Counted from the stretch's first letter, positions 1-12,084 are shown. The stretch: 64,000 bases of DNA from Flaccisagitta enflata (GCA_965153355.1 OZ231128.1:30690001-30754000), one strand, 5' to 3'. A program made the numbers and translations. The notes: generated by a model from the letters alone, not told the origin.

Positions 1-440
1 TTTTGTTTTCAAAATGCTGTTACAAACGTAATTTTCAGTTGCGGACAAGTTACTCTATAGGAAGCTTTGTCCGTCCGTCCGTCCGTCCGTCCGTCCGTCC
101 GTCCGTCCGTCCGTTTGTTCGTTGGTTCGTTCGTTCGTTCGTTCGTTCGTTCGTTCGTTCGTTCGTTCGTTCGTTCGTTCGTTCGTTCGTTCGTTCGTTC
201 GTTCGTTCGTTCGTTCGTCTATCCGTCCGTCTGTCCGTCTGTCCGTCCGTCCCTCCGTCTGTCCATCAGTCCGTCCATCCGTCTGTCCTATCCGTCTGTC
301 TATCCGTCCGTCCGTCTGTGATGATTGAGTTGAAAAGTGGAAAAACGAGCGTTTTAGACACTTCTTTTCTATGTTTGAGTGTGGGGTGGGGATTGGGGTT
401 GGATGCCCCTGCTCACCCGTCCACAACGATATTGTGACCC
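1..440 (-). mobile_element. Hairpin/tetranucleotide element, GGGGTCAC-type
   Basis: Reads on the minus strand from the GTGACGCGGGGTCACAATAT end (about 440) through a CCCCATCC block and a (GGAC)/(GAAC)n core (70-325) to a GTTGCGGACAAGTTAC hairpin remnant. Same layout as 29877-30078. The core has expanded to more than 200 bp. Confidence 0.65.
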
Positions 441-814
441 CGCGTCACTTGTTTTGGCTTCTGTCGAGAAGAAAGCATTATTTTATGAATCCCAAGCAAC
501 AGCAAAACGAAAATCCCTAGAAACAACCAATTAAGAATCCCTGGCAAAAGCCAAATATGAATTTCTAGGAAAAGCCAAACGATGTCTAAAGTCTAAGCAA
601 TTCTATAAGAGGGCCTGTCTGTAAGTAAGTAGGTAGGTAGGTAGGAGCGTCCGTCTGAAGGTCAGTGACTCAAAATTTAGATTGACACATAACTCCAAGC
701 TATCTTATCAAGCTGGGGTCCTGCTTTATTCACATATGGCCATACCAGAACAACTGGGCTGAGAATTCTCCAGGCTGCTTGTGACACGACAGATCAGCTT
801 AGTGTGCATAACTG

Positions 815-985
815 ACGTAATTTGATTCGTTGGTACCCAAGCCCCACCTTCCAACCCCCCACACGAATACTCAAAAAGTATCTTAAATGCTCGTTTTTTC
901 GACTTTTCGACTCGATCATCACGGATGGACGGATGGACGGACAAAGCCTCTTATCGAGTTGCGTGTCCGCAACTAAAAAGCCGGA
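815..985 (+). mobile_element. Hairpin/tetranucleotide element, GGGGTCAC-type, partial
   Basis: CCCCACCTTCCAACCCCCCA, CGACTTTTCGACTCGATCAT, (GGAC)n, ACAAAGCCTCTTATCGAG, hairpin GTTGCGTGTCCGCAAC, then TAAAAAG. The 5' end is missing or diverged. Confidence 0.6.
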
Positions 986-1090
986 GAAGGAAGGCAATAT
1001 TGCCTGTTAACCTAGCGTCTGTTGGTCCTTCTGTCGGTCCATGATGATCGAGTCGAAAAGTGTGAATACGAACGTTTATGTTACTACAGT

Positions 1091-1227
<137 letters not shown>

Positions 1228-1601
1228 GTCTGGGAGTGTGCATGGGTTGGAAGGAGCGTCAGGGAGCAATTGAACAAAACTTGCTGAGAGTCTTTTTCGG
1301 AGGATAGTACAGAACAGTTAACAAGAGTTTTTGTTACGAATATGAGGTCTGGATTTTCAAGGCCCATTTTGCTACAGTTGCACTCTACAATAGCGAAGGC
1401 CAAGGAACCAACAAATTTTATCTGTCATAGACAGATTTTTATTATTGCTCATATAAGAACTAAAAGAAAATAATATGAAAGGGACAAAATTTCTTTTCTG
1501 TAAAAGACGGATTTTAGTTACTCTTGGGTCCGTTAAAGCCGTGTGTATTGTATATTGTGTTTCATTCTTGTGACAACAAAATCATTTGATTTACCAATTA
1601 T

Positions 1602-1797
1602 CTATCTATTTAAATCACCTTCACAATTCGGATGATTGGAGCCAGAGAGCAAATATTTCTCGGGTCTGAAGAGCTCTCCATTGCTTCCAATTCCAGGCTT
1701 AAGCTCCACGCGGACGACCTTTTTTGACTTGTCAAACTTCTCAAGGATGAAGTATTTGTCGTTCCTTTGCGCCAAAGAACGAGTCTTCATCTCGATC
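1602..1797 (-). CDS. Kringle protein, C-terminal exon
   Basis: The acceptor TATATTGCAG ends at 1798. Joining AG+G restores Arg and gives a 64-residue tail: basic and aromatic (KYFILEKFDKSKKVVRVELK), then a Gly/Ser loop, ending in CEGDLNR before TAG. I recognise no domain in the tail. A GAAG|GTGATT match eight codons before the stop could be a further donor, so the C-terminus is slightly uncertain. The four exons together code for about 284 residues. Confidence 0.65.
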
Positions 1798-2200
1798 CTG
1801 CAATATATTCATTTCTTGTCTTTGATATGACTGTTATTTAGTGGGTATCTTTGGAAGTGTAGAAATATAGGGTTGACCTCTCTTCCAACATTGATTTTTG
1901 ACATGTTGAACAACTCCATTTGCAAAACCAAGATTCAAACAAAATTTTGATTCTATAGCCTGCCATACCCCATTGTCAACCTTTTAGGACACAAGCTTTC
2001 CACATACATAGTTTTATGATATATGCATAATCGGTATTCTTCTAAGTCTAGAGACCATCTAGTGTACGTTGGGAAGAAAGACATATCGCTGTTCAGTATA
2101 GTTTGGCTGAGCAACTGCAATGTAACTGCAGTTACAACGCGTCATAACAGTGTAATGGATAATACATGTAATTCCCAAAAGAGTAAAATCAAACTCAAAC

Positions 2201-2491
2201 CTAAATCCAGTAGCGTCGGCATCGTCATCGCACCATTTCACGCCGCAAGACTCCCAGTTGCCTCCTTTCTCGCCTTTGTCATCTGCAGCTTCATCACCCA
2301 CAACATCTTGGTCAACGTAGCACCACGGACCGCCGATGTCGCTGTCCGGATTCCGACAGAAGTTCTCCGCCGATTCACCGATGGAGGGATCCAAGTTGGT
2401 CATCCTGTGTTTCCAGAAGGCGCATTTGCGTCCAGATTGGGTCGTCGATTTGTCACCACGGTACTCGGTACCCAACTGAGTTCGTTTGCAT
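2201..2491 (-). CDS. Kringle protein, exon 3 of the recognised set (complete kringle 2)
   Basis: This 291-bp exon has a TTTTCTTCCAG acceptor ending at 2492 and an AG|GTTTGA donor (weak but frame-compatible), phase 2 at both ends. It encodes a whole second kringle: Cys-KRTQLGTEYRGDKSTTQSG, then CAFW, ENFCRNPDSDIGGPWCY, and ESCGVKWC, all six Cys present. An Asp/Glu/Gly/Lys-rich insertion of about 15 residues sits between Cys 4 and Cys 5, longer than in typical kringles. The long plus-strand open frame over the same bases is its antisense shadow. Confidence 0.85.
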
Positions 2492-2726
2492 CTGGAAGAA
2501 AACAAGTTAGTTGAGATTAGTATCATGTTTCGATCATTTGTTAAACAGTAAATGCGATACCCGGTACCCAACACTGCTTTCTAGGGAACCATTCAGGATG
2601 AGAATGACATTACTCTAGGTTTTTTGGCCGTAATTTCAAACTCGTGTCAGTGCGATTCAATAGCGATTCAGGGGAAAATCATTCATGGAGGGCTTTTTGA
2701 GAAAAATGAGATTTTAGTCGGACAAG

Positions 2727-3362
2727 ATGCACTTGCATCATAACAATAGCACAAGAAAAAACGGAACAACTTGTTTTGCTTTTTTTTGCTGAACTGAGAG
2801 ATTAAACCATAGAAAATTCATGACCATTTGAAAGCTCTGCAAAAGATCTTTCAAACGCCACATTGCTGGTCATTCTGGCGTTATTCGTTTAGAAATGGCA
2901 TTGGAATGAGTAAAAACATTGCCCCATTCAATTTTGTGTTTGTTTGAATAAAAAGGTTTTGTAAAAAGACATAGTTAACTTTAACAAGCTCTAACTTTTA
3001 AACCGTTTGAGTAACAGACTTGGGATTGGTCTAGAATGAAAGAAAATTCAAAAATCTATAAAATCCCTCTGAGAAAAAGTTCAATTTTTCATTTTTTTGT
3101 CTTTTCCCATGGATGAACAAAAAGATGCAACTTCTTCAACTTCAACTTTTACAACTGTGACCACCTGCTCTTTATGTTTACGCCATTTCTAAACAAATAA
3201 AGCTAGGACAACCAGCAAGGTCGCATTTGAAAGATCTTTCGCAGAGCTTCAAAACGGTCATGGATTTTGCTATGTTTTTTCTAATTGGATGATTACGAAA
3301 CACTGACAAACATTTTGTTCCGTTTTTTTTTTTGTGCTACTGTTATGATGCATTAGCATCAT
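2727..3362. mobile_element. Inverted-repeat element in the kringle gene
   Basis: GATGCACTTGCATCATAACA and TGTTATGATGCATTAGCATC are inverted, with further inverted blocks (AAAGATCTTTCAAACGCCA; GCTCTGCAAAAGATC). It lies in the intron between 2491 and 4906. A (TGCATTGTA)n tract follows at 3370-3420. Confidence 0.7.
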
Positions 3363-4009
3363 ATATTGTCTGCATTGTATGCATTGTATGCATTGTATGC
3401 ATTGTATGCATTGTATGCATCATATGATGCCAGTGCATCATAGATATATGATGCTAATGCATCATATAAAGCGAAGATTTTCTTCCAATTGGTTCTGTGA
3501 TTGTGAACATAACCATGGCAAAAAAAACCGGACAAGGCGGTTTTTTATGCCTTTGACCGGCTCAGTCTCAATGAAAATACAAAAAATTGGTGACTGTTTG
3601 AAAGATCTTCAAAAGTTCTTCCAATCTAGACCAAGCAGAATAATGTAGCTCAATTCATTAAGAAATGGCAACAGTTTGAAGTGAGTATCACCATAATCTG
3701 TCTGTCTAGTAAAAAAAAATATCTGGTAACTTTAAATTTGATTTTTTTTCAAATTAACATAAACTTTAAAGTTTTCAAGTTAGAATTTCGTTCAACGACT
3801 CAAATCAAAGATATTTTGAAGCTCTTTAGAATGGTTCCAAAACTATTATAAAACCAGGAGTAATGTTTTCTCATCCTGACCGCAGTGCCAACTGAACTAG
3901 TTTGCATCTGGAAATTAAGGTAAAAAAGGCGTACTTTTGAATATCTAATTTTGTTTTTGAAAGTACTTTTATCTTGCGCCAATTCGCCAATCTGGTATGG
4001 CCATCTTTT

Positions 4010-4205
4010 TAGTTGCGGACACGCAACTCTACAAAAGTACAAAAGGCTTTGTCCGTTCGTCGGTCCGTCGGTCAGTCGGTCCGTCGGTCCGTCGGTCAGT
4101 CGGTCCGTCATGGTGATCAAGTTGGAAAGTGTGAAAACGCACATTTCCGCTCCTGCCTACCCGTCCACAACTGGTATTGGCCGTGTATCCGGCTTTGTTC
4201 GTTAA
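4010..4205 (-). mobile_element. Hairpin/tetranucleotide element
   Basis: TTAGTTGCGGACACGCAACT hairpin, GGCTTTGTCCGT, (CGGT)n, then TGCCTACCCGTCCACAACTG and GCCGTGTATCCGGCTTTGTT. It mixes features of the two main subtypes. Confidence 0.65.
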
Positions 4206-4905
4206 TGAATGGTATTAGTAGTATGGGGTAGCGAAAATTTGGTATCATGTTAATTATCATTTTCATACGGAAATCCCTTCATAAGCTATTCATAATACTA
4301 TTTGTAAAAAGAAATTTAAGCCATTACCCATTTTCATACAAACTAGCCTAATATACTTTAACGATGACAGTGTAGAAAAGATTGTTTTCTGTGCGGTCAT
4401 CTTTTCTGCAGTTCAAAACAGAATCTGCAATTTTCTTTATTTTTATGCTTTTCCATCCTTTAAAGAAATGATGATTACGGTGAGTTACCATCGGAGAAAA
4501 TCTGTAACAAAAACAGTTTCAGACAGCATTTTTACTCCTCAATAACATATCTCGGAAACTCGAGGGGACCTCAATTATAAATACCCGTTCAATCAAGTCA
4601 AAGTTGTGCTAATATCTAGATATTTTTAGGTGAGGAACAGGTCGTTTTTCTCGGTTTTTTTTTCTTGCTGTAAGGCCACCTGCCTATAAGGAATGTTTGT
4701 TTAGGTGTCTTTTTATGTAAGTTCACTTATATTACTAAAAATGTTAATATGATTTTTGTATATAACTAGTGTTCCTCAAGCAGAAAATGTCAATATCTAA
4801 CTTCAGGATTTGAGCGCTGTGACGGAGCTCAGGTTCGCTTGCTAGTATTAGTTGAGTGAAAACATTGCCCATTTCAGTTTCACAATAGTGGCCCTCCTGT
4901 CTTAC

Positions 4906-5067
4906 TTGAGTTGATGAGCGCGGCAGATATTGCCGGTTTCACAATATCCGATTTCGCCATTAGTGCCATTTTTGAAGCACCACGGGCCCAAAGGGTCGTG
5001 ATCACGATTCCGACAATAGCTCGTACCCTCTTCTTCCACACGCACTTTCTTAATCAGGTCATTGATC
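4906..5067 (-). CDS. Kringle protein, exon 2 of the recognised set (C-terminal half of kringle 1)
   Basis: This 162-bp exon follows a pyrimidine-rich tract ending GTTAAG at 5068 and stops at a strong CTCAA|GTAAGA donor. It is phase 2 at both ends. It encodes INDLIKK, then YCRNRDHDPLGPWC, then GYCETGNIC, the rear half of a kringle with Cys 3 to 6 (the YCRNxD...PWC core is conserved). Splitting a kringle near its middle by one intron is usual for the family. Without the splice the frame would stop eight bases later, which supports the donor. The intron upstream is 3.8 kb and full of repeats. Confidence 0.82.
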
Positions 5068-5695
5068 CTTAACGGGGTCGGAAGGACAATAAAGTAAGTT
5101 TTAGCAGAAGAACGGAATGTCCGCTGGAACAATGTTTGCTGTCATTGGATCACAAGTTGTGTCTTTTTTTTAATTTGATATGGTTAATATGGTGATAATG
5201 AAAAAAAAAAACAGATCTAGAATCGTAAGACGCTCGCCTTTAATATGACTATTGACTTGACGTAATGTTTGTATTATACAAAAAATGTTTATTACAAATA
5301 TAATAACTAAAAAGTGAGAAAAAGCTAAAAGTATCATCGGAGAGAGTCTCATTTAGTCAAACCATACGCAATTAAAATTTTGAAATATCGACTTGTTTCT
5401 CTGGAATCTCGTACAGCATGCTGTGACAATGACTCAAGCAAAATTCGAGAAAATTATCTTATTTTCTTAATAATTTTTTAAATGCATGAAATATTAAAAC
5501 CTAGTTTTGCCCAACTTCCTGTACTTGCATCGCGGTGCACAGCGAGATTCAACTACCCCTGATATCTTTCTATACTTGTGCAAACCCTCAATACGAGCAG
5601 TAGCGTCAGCTAGCGTCAGCTCGCTTTTAAAGATATTCCTCAAACATGCAAATTAAGTAAATGCAAAAGGAAATCTATTTTGTAATGATTGAAGA

Positions 5696-5850
<155 letters not shown>

Positions 5851-5972
5851 CTGGTTTCAGATCATGATTTTTCTCATTTTCTCATAGTTCCATACATTTA
5901 CTGTTTTTTTCTCGTGTCGTTTACGTCTATGACATTCACATATAACATCTCTCAAGTTGCCTGCCTAACTTT

Positions 5973-5976
<4 letters not shown>

Positions 5977-6059
<83 letters not shown>

Positions 6060-6180
6060 TCCTCTTTCTCTTCCTTCTCCTCCTCTTCTTCTTCTTCTTC
6101 TTCTTCTTCTTCTTCTTCTTCTTCTTCTTCTTCTTCTTCTTCTTCTTCTTCTTCTTCTTCTTCTTCTTCTTCTTCTTCTT
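5977..6180. repeat. CT then TTC microsatellites
   Basis: (CT)n to 6054, then (TTC)n of about 100 bp; the complement of the neighbouring GA tract. Confidence 0.97.
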
Positions 6181-6543
6181 CATTGAATCAATGTCGGTTG
6201 GTCTCACAATCCATGCATTAACAAACATTGAGCCAAAGTTTCATAGCGAGAATCAGTGCAGTCAAACCGATGAAAAAATGGCGGCAAAATTTTTGAGGGT
6301 AGTAATGATGATAACGAGTGTGATTTTAAATCTCGGTTTTGTCAAAAAATCACCCTTTTCACTGTTTCCACACAATTTTTGACGAGGAATTCAAAAATCA
6401 CGGTCTTGAGAGCCTTGGACAACGTTCTGAGGATCTTTTGAGAAAACTTAAATAAAGAAGCATTTCAATTGGTTTAGGATGCTATTCATCAAATTAAATA
6501 AACTCATCAAGATTTTTAGCCGCGGACTCGCGATTCTACAAGA

Positions 6544-7292
6544 CAGCTGAGTTTCCTACGATTCTAAGAAACGTAGGAATCTGGGTTAGAAAGCTTAGGA
6601 TTCTAAGTTTCCTAACCAACTTTACAATGGGAAATTGAGTTTTTCTCATTTTAATCCAGAAAGCGCCCCTTCAATTTTTCCAATTTTTTGGGTGGTTACT
6701 AACAACGGGAAGACATCCTGATGCCATAGAATAATAGCGTCGCCACTCTACTCTAAGTTGGTGAAAAAAGTGAAAGAAAAACTTAAACCTAGGTTTCTTA
6801 CGTTTCTAGGTTTTCTAAGAAGATTTTGCATAGGTTTCTTAGAATTCTAGGTTTTCCAAGATTAACAATGTCAGCGAAAATAAAAATATTTTCTAACAAA
6901 AAAGTGAATCAACCAATGAAAGGAGCAACAGATGTACAAGAAAGAAAAAATTTCTATTCTTGCTGATTTTGTAAATCCTTCAAAATCTAGAATTCTAAGA
7001 AACATAAGCAACATTTTCCTAGAAAACCTAGAAACCTAAGAAACGTAGGTAGGATTTTTTCATTCACATTCTTTATCTATTTACAGCGGAGTGGCGATAC
7101 TATTCTTTTATGGCATCTTGATGTTGTGCCTTCATGGACAATCACCCAAGAAAGGAGAAGAATCAAAGCAGCGCTTTTTGGGTTATAATGAAAAGACTCA
7201 CTTTCCCTTTGTAAAATCAGCTAGGAAACCTAGAAACGTAAGCTTTCTAACCCAGAATCCTAGGTTTCTTAGAATCGTAGGATACCCAGCTG
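6544..7292. mobile_element. Inverted-repeat element nested in a hairpin element
   Basis: Both ends begin CAGCTG and read inward through TCCTACGATTCTAAGAAAC and a GGTTAGAAAGCTTA block, inverted over about 55 bp. CAAGA flanks both sides (6539-6543 and 7293-7297). The flanking DNA on each side is the two halves of one hairpin element (TTTTTAGCCGCGGACTCGCG ... GCCTTCGTCCATTGC), so the insertion interrupts it. Confidence 0.75.
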
Positions 7293-7392
7293 CAAGAGCC
7301 TTCGTCCATTGCATTGGTTCGTTCAGGGCCTAATGGCAAGGGGCCGCCGGGGCCGCCATGGCGGTCCCTTGTTGAGACATCAACTAATGTGT

Positions 7393-7398
7393 GAGAGA

Positions 7399-7478
<80 letters not shown>
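7393..7478. repeat. GA microsatellite
   Basis: Uninterrupted (GA)n followed by imperfect GAAACAGA units. Confidence 0.97.
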
Positions 7479-7483
<5 letters not shown>

Positions 7484-7537
7484 ACAGAGAAAGAGAAACA
7501 GAGAAAGAGGAAGAGAGAGAAAAGGTTTTCTTCTACC

Positions 7538-8303
7538 CTGTCTTCAAAATCAACTGCAACCAACAAAAGATGTATTGCGCAAAAACTATTCATATTTTGA
7601 AATTCGGGTTTCTTCTATCTATTAGCATATTACCTGCGGTTTTTTCATGCAAAATTTCAGCACCTGAAGCCAAGTAGTTTAGCTTCTATAATATTTTGAA
7701 AAGTACCACAAATTCATCAAAATATTGGGATTTTGACCTGGAATAAAGGAGTTTAGCCTCTTTGATCTTGTAAAAATAGAGCAAATATTGATACAGAATG
7801 TTTAAGCTGATCCCAATGGAGGTTCTTTTGCTTACAAATTTGCTTTTCTGTCAAATGATATACACCTTTAAGAAATTACTAACATAAGAAATGAATTTTT
7901 AACATGAAAAGTTAGCGAAACATGAAAAATCTTGGAAAAACAATGAAAAAACATATTGATTTTTTTTTTTTGCTGTTTTTTTTTTAATCTAGCATGATCC
8001 CCTGCAAAAAATCTTTAATTTGAGTCCAATCCCAGAATTCTAGCTCAAAGCGTTTAGAAATTATATAGGTTTAAACTATAAGACCTCCTTTTCAGTCTGA
8101 AATGAAAAATTGTCAAGTAAGATAAGGGTTTTTACTTGAAACTGGCATAGAAGCTAAACTATTTGACTATAGGTGCTGAAATTTTGCATGAAAAAACCGC
8201 AGGTAATTTGCTACTAGATAGAACAAATCCAAATGAACAGATGTGAATAGTTTTTCCGCAATACATCTTTTGTTGGTTGCAGTTGATTTTGAAGACAGGG
8301 TAA
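7538..8303. mobile_element. Inverted-repeat element with ~150-bp arms
   Basis: TACCCTGTCTTCAAAATCAA at the left is inverted at the right end, as are CAACAAAAGATGTATTGC, ACCTGCGGTTTTTTCATGC and AAATTTCAGCACCT. No coding capacity between. It lies in the 3.8-kb kringle intron. Confidence 0.75.
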
Positions 8304-8529
8304 TTTTGTCTATACATATAAAGACAAAAAACATCGCTAATTAGATTAATCGGGACACTAAGAATCGGGACACTAAACGTTGTGCTAATTATAATTGTAA
8401 GTGCATGTACACCACTTTTCCTCATTCCAATTTAATTCTAAAAAACTGATCATTTGTAAAAGGTCACGAGACAACTTCTTGCGCATCTTTTTAATATCCA
8501 GCGCTTTCAAGAGAAAGAACAAATAACGC

Positions 8530-8776
8530 GAGGTTACAATATCGTCGCGGGCGGTGGGACAGGGGCGTCCAATTCCCATCCAAGCTCCACCCCCCTTCAC
8601 CCCCCCCCACACACACACACACAGGCACACAAACACAGGCACACACACAGGCACGCAAAAAAAGCATCTAAAACGCTTGTTTTCCCACTTTTCGACCCAT
8701 GCTCACAAACCAACGGATGGACCAACGGTTGGACAGACAAAGCCTCTTTTAGAGTCGCTAGTCCGCGACTAAAAAT
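8530..8776 (+). mobile_element. Hairpin/tetranucleotide element, GGGGTCAC-type
   Basis: GAGGTTACAATATCGTCGCG, C-rich block with a short (AC)n, TTTTCCCACTTTTCGACCCA, (GGAC)-like core, ACAAAGCCTCTTTTAGAG and CGCGACTAAAAA end. Confidence 0.65.
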
Positions 8777-8866
8777 GGACATCTGCCCTTAGATCTCCCG
8801 CGAAGCCATCTCTCTAGATCAATTTTTAACCTTTATTGATTTCATACTGCACTAATGTCAATTTAC

Positions 8867-9076
8867 CTTTTGTTCTTACTGTAAGCGTCCTTCCATTTCA
8901 TGCAAGGAACGCCGTCTTTGGTTTGGCTGACGTGTCCGTCGTAATCGAAGAAGCTGCAGTCGCTGTATTTGATTGCTCCATTGTCTTTGTCACGAAAAAT
9001 ATCGTGAAAATTGTGAGAAAGAGTTTGGATGTCGTCTGGCGGAGTGACGATGAGGGAGTCGACTTGAAGCAAACAA
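8867..9076 (-). CDS. Kringle protein, first recognised exon (N-terminal half of kringle 1)
   Basis: This 210-bp exon has an AG acceptor just upstream (ends at 9077) and an AAAAG|GTAAAT donor. It enters with one base and leaves with two (phase 2 both sides). It encodes about 69 residues. The first 40 are unassigned. The rest is the front half of a kringle: Cys, then DYDGHVSQTKDG, then a second Cys followed by MKW. The Y-x-G-x-x-S-x-T-x-x-G-x-x-C-x-x-W pattern is diagnostic. Kringles are disulphide-bonded extracellular modules that bind proteins or lysine-like ligands. Joined to the exon at 4906-5067, it gives a full six-Cys kringle with frame kept (AG+G = Arg). The signal peptide and earlier exons were not found, so this is a partial gene model. 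Confidence 0.8.
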
Positions 9077-9327
9077 CTGCCATTTCAAAGAAAATACTTT
9101 AGCCCGGTCCCTTACGGGAGAAACTAGAGACATGTTGGCATTTTTGGAAGAAATCTTGACAATTCTTATCCTGAAAAATGTGGAATTACCTACATTGCCA
9201 AATATTTTCATGGGGATTTAAAAGAAAAATACACAATTTTGCACTTAATGGTAGGGTTATACTATTTGGCTCAATCCATTAATGATATGAAATTATTTTG
9301 ACAGATGCTGAACAGACAGAGAAATAG

Positions 9328-9330
<3 letters not shown>

Positions 9331-9416
<86 letters not shown>
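9331..9416. repeat. AC microsatellite
   Basis: Pure (AC)n at the left edge of the hAT-like element; a second (AC)n/(CGCA)n lies at 10141-10207 on its right edge. Confidence 0.97.
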
Positions 9417-9417
<1 letters not shown>

Positions 9418-9418
<1 letters not shown>

Positions 9419-10142
9419 GGGCGGGATTAACCATGGGGCAGATGGGGCAGTGCCCCAGGGCCCCGCGCCCAATGGGGCCCCGCGCCTTTAGGGAGAAAAA
9501 GAAAAAAAAAATAAGGAACAAAAAAAAGGAAAAAAGGAGATAGATAAAAAAGAAAAATAAAGAAAAAAGAAAAAAAAATGAAGAACAAAAAAAAAGATGA
9601 AAAAGAGAGAAAAGGAAAAAAAAACTTTAAAAAGTACAAAGAAAGAATAAGAAAGAAAACATGAAGGCTGGGATTGAGGTTTTGTGGCTGAGATTTGAAA
9701 CCTGAGGCTAGGATTTAGTCTCAAAGATAAGAGATTTGAGCCTCAAGCATACAATTTGGGCTTTGAGTCTGACTTGGATCTTGAGGTTGGGATATGGGCC
9801 TCAAGTCTATGATTTGGACATCAAGGCTGAGATATTAGCTTCACAGTTAAAACTTATGGCTGGAATTCAGCCTTAAAGCTAGGACTTCAGCCTTCAGTTT
9901 CAATTTGTGGCTAAAAGTAGGGATTTAAGCTTTAAGGCTGGAATTTGAGATGGGGGGGGGAAATATAGAAGAAAGAGAATAGGGAGGAGGTCATTGTATT
10001 TGCATTTTCAAATCATCAATATCTAGATCATAGAATTTCTTACTCCACCCATTGTGTTATCCGTAATAAATTAGGATGAGGGAAAATGGGGGGCCCCGCT
10101 CATTGGAGTGCCCCAGGGCCCGCGCAGGGTTAATCCGGCCCA
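9418..10142. mobile_element. hAT-like short element inserted in an AC microsatellite
   Basis: Left GGGCGGGATTAACCATGGGG and right GGGTTAATCCGGCCC are imperfectly inverted, each followed inward by GGCAGTGCCCCAGGGCCCCG-like sequence. The element sits between (AC)n tracts, so any target duplication is hidden. The inside carries an imperfect ~18-bp minisatellite (gggcctcaaggctgggatt) at about 9660-9960. Confidence 0.55.
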
Positions 10143-10207
10143 CACACACACACACACACGCACACACACGCGCGCGCGCGCTTGCACGCACGCACGCACG
10201 CACGCAC

Positions 10208-10690
10208 CAATACTAACAAACACAGACATGTGATGATGTGTATAGAAAAGATAAACTCTTTTTTCAATGAGAACCAAGTTTATAAGAACGTTAGGTTTGA
10301 AATCCTGGAGAATGTTTTTATTATTAAAACAAATACCCAGAAATAGAGATAAAAAAATCAAAATAATTAAAAATCATACAGAATATAGTAATTATAAGAA
10401 CTATAATACTTTATACTCTACTATTATAATACTTTATAATACTTATACCCTACTATCATATGTATGTCTTCTACTATTTCATATTAAAAATCATATGTAT
10501 TAGAGTAAGAACATTCAACCCTTGAAACTGCTTAAAATCAAAGAACATTGAAGGCTTGCCCAAAAAATGACGTTCTTGTAGAAAAAAGAGTGTAGCGACT
10601 GAAAACTACAAAGGCTGCAAAAAACTTCTTCATTATCAAAATCCTCAACATAGATACCTGGCAGACAAACCGATCATATTAAACCCAACA
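10208..10690. other. AT-rich stretch, nothing recognised
   Basis: Very AT-rich with ATAATACTTTATAATACT-like short repeats at 10380-10500. No exon or element ends seen. Confidence 0.5.
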
Positions 10691-10693
10691 TAA

Positions 10694-10893
10694 AACAAGG
10701 CCTGATACACGGCTACCGAATTCGCATACAGTTGGGCAGGGGCCATATTTGAGGTCACCAGAACATTTGGGCAGGAGCAGAGAGGTCAAAGAAATAAAAT
10801 CAGAAAAAAAAGTAAAGTGTGACCGACCGACCAACCGACCGACCGACCGACGGACAAAGCGGGTTGTAGAGTCGCGTGCACGCGACTAAAAAG
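10694..10893 (+). mobile_element. Hairpin/tetranucleotide element, AACAAGGCC-type
   Basis: AACAAGGCCTGATACACGGC, GGGCAGGGGCCATATTTGAG, AAAGTAAAGTGTGACC, (GACC)n, AAAGCGGGTTGTAGAG, perfect palindrome AGTCGCGTGCACGCGACT, then AAAAAG. One of the best preserved copies. Confidence 0.8.
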
Positions 10894-11455
10894 TAATCAT
10901 CGAAAACGCGCATCTTACCTGATGATGATGATGAAAAGAACTCTAAGATTCATGTCTCCATTTGGCATTATGCCAATTCTTTTCCTTTGTTTTTCTCTTT
11001 TTGGTTTTTTTTTTTTTTTTTTTTTTTGTCTTTCTTTTTTCTTACGTTTTGATAGTTTTGCCTTGTAATTTTTCTTTCAATTTGCTTTCCAACTTTTTCT
11101 CTACTTTAAAAAAGAAAGTTAAGGTTACGATATGGTTTTTGTCCTTTTTTAAGAGAAGATGAATTAAGACAATGTTCGATATTGTTTCGTGATGATAATC
11201 GGGGGACATAAAATAATACTAAAATAAACTGAGAGAGATTAAAAGGGGCTAAAAGGAACAATGAAAGACTAAAAGAAACTGAGAAAGATTATTAAAAGGA
11301 ACTAAAAGGAACTAAACTCGTGATTCTTTTGTTCGAAGTGAAAATGTGTTTCTAAATCGGGAAACCCACTTAACTCTGATCATGTGAATCATTCAAGTTC
11401 ACTTTTCCAGAATAATCTCTCTCTCCCTCACACTGTCTGTCACTGTCTGTCTCTT

Positions 11456-11458
<3 letters not shown>

Positions 11459-11541
<83 letters not shown>
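11459..11541. repeat. CT microsatellite
   Basis: Pure (CT)n preceded by imperfect CTGT units. Flanks 11000-11450 and 11640-12080 show no gene. Confidence 0.97.
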
Positions 11542-11545
<4 letters not shown>

Positions 11546-12084
11546 AGAAATCTGGAAATTCAACAATGTTATGGATGAACGTTATGGACCAACCGACTGA
11601 CACAGCAAGATGTAGATTCGCGCGTCCATGTCCACGACTAAAAAGAGATTAGATTTTAATATTCCACCATCATCAATATTCATCATGATTCAAGGTTCAA
11701 AAATTAGCTTCAGGCTTCGGCTTCAGGATTCTATCTGTCTTTAATCCTGTCTGTCTGTCAGTCTGTCATTCTATCATTCTTTATCATTCTATACCTAGTA
11801 ATACCTATTTATTGTCTTTGTTGCTTAATCATGATCAAGAAAAGTCAAATTGGCAACACCGGAATTCGGCACAACCGGGAAAAAACAGCTAGTCCCTTGA
11901 GATCCGTTATTGCGGGGTTCCACTATAAGTTCAAAGTGTCTGGGCAAATAAATGACAAATGAATCATGAATTTGTGAACGAATCGTCTTGAACTATGAAC
12001 GTTTAATAAATCTTTCTGAAAGCTTCAGAGTGTGGCTGCTATATTTTTTCGTTTCTGCGACACCTCCCTGCCTACCCATTTTCA

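Noticed and set aside
3-437. Frames rich in SVRP/SFVR repeats
   Set aside because: Translation of the (CCGT)/(GTTC) tetranucleotide core of a hairpin element.
2023-2514. 163-codon plus-strand frame
   Set aside because: Exact antisense of the kringle 2 exon, which has six conserved cysteines on the other strand.
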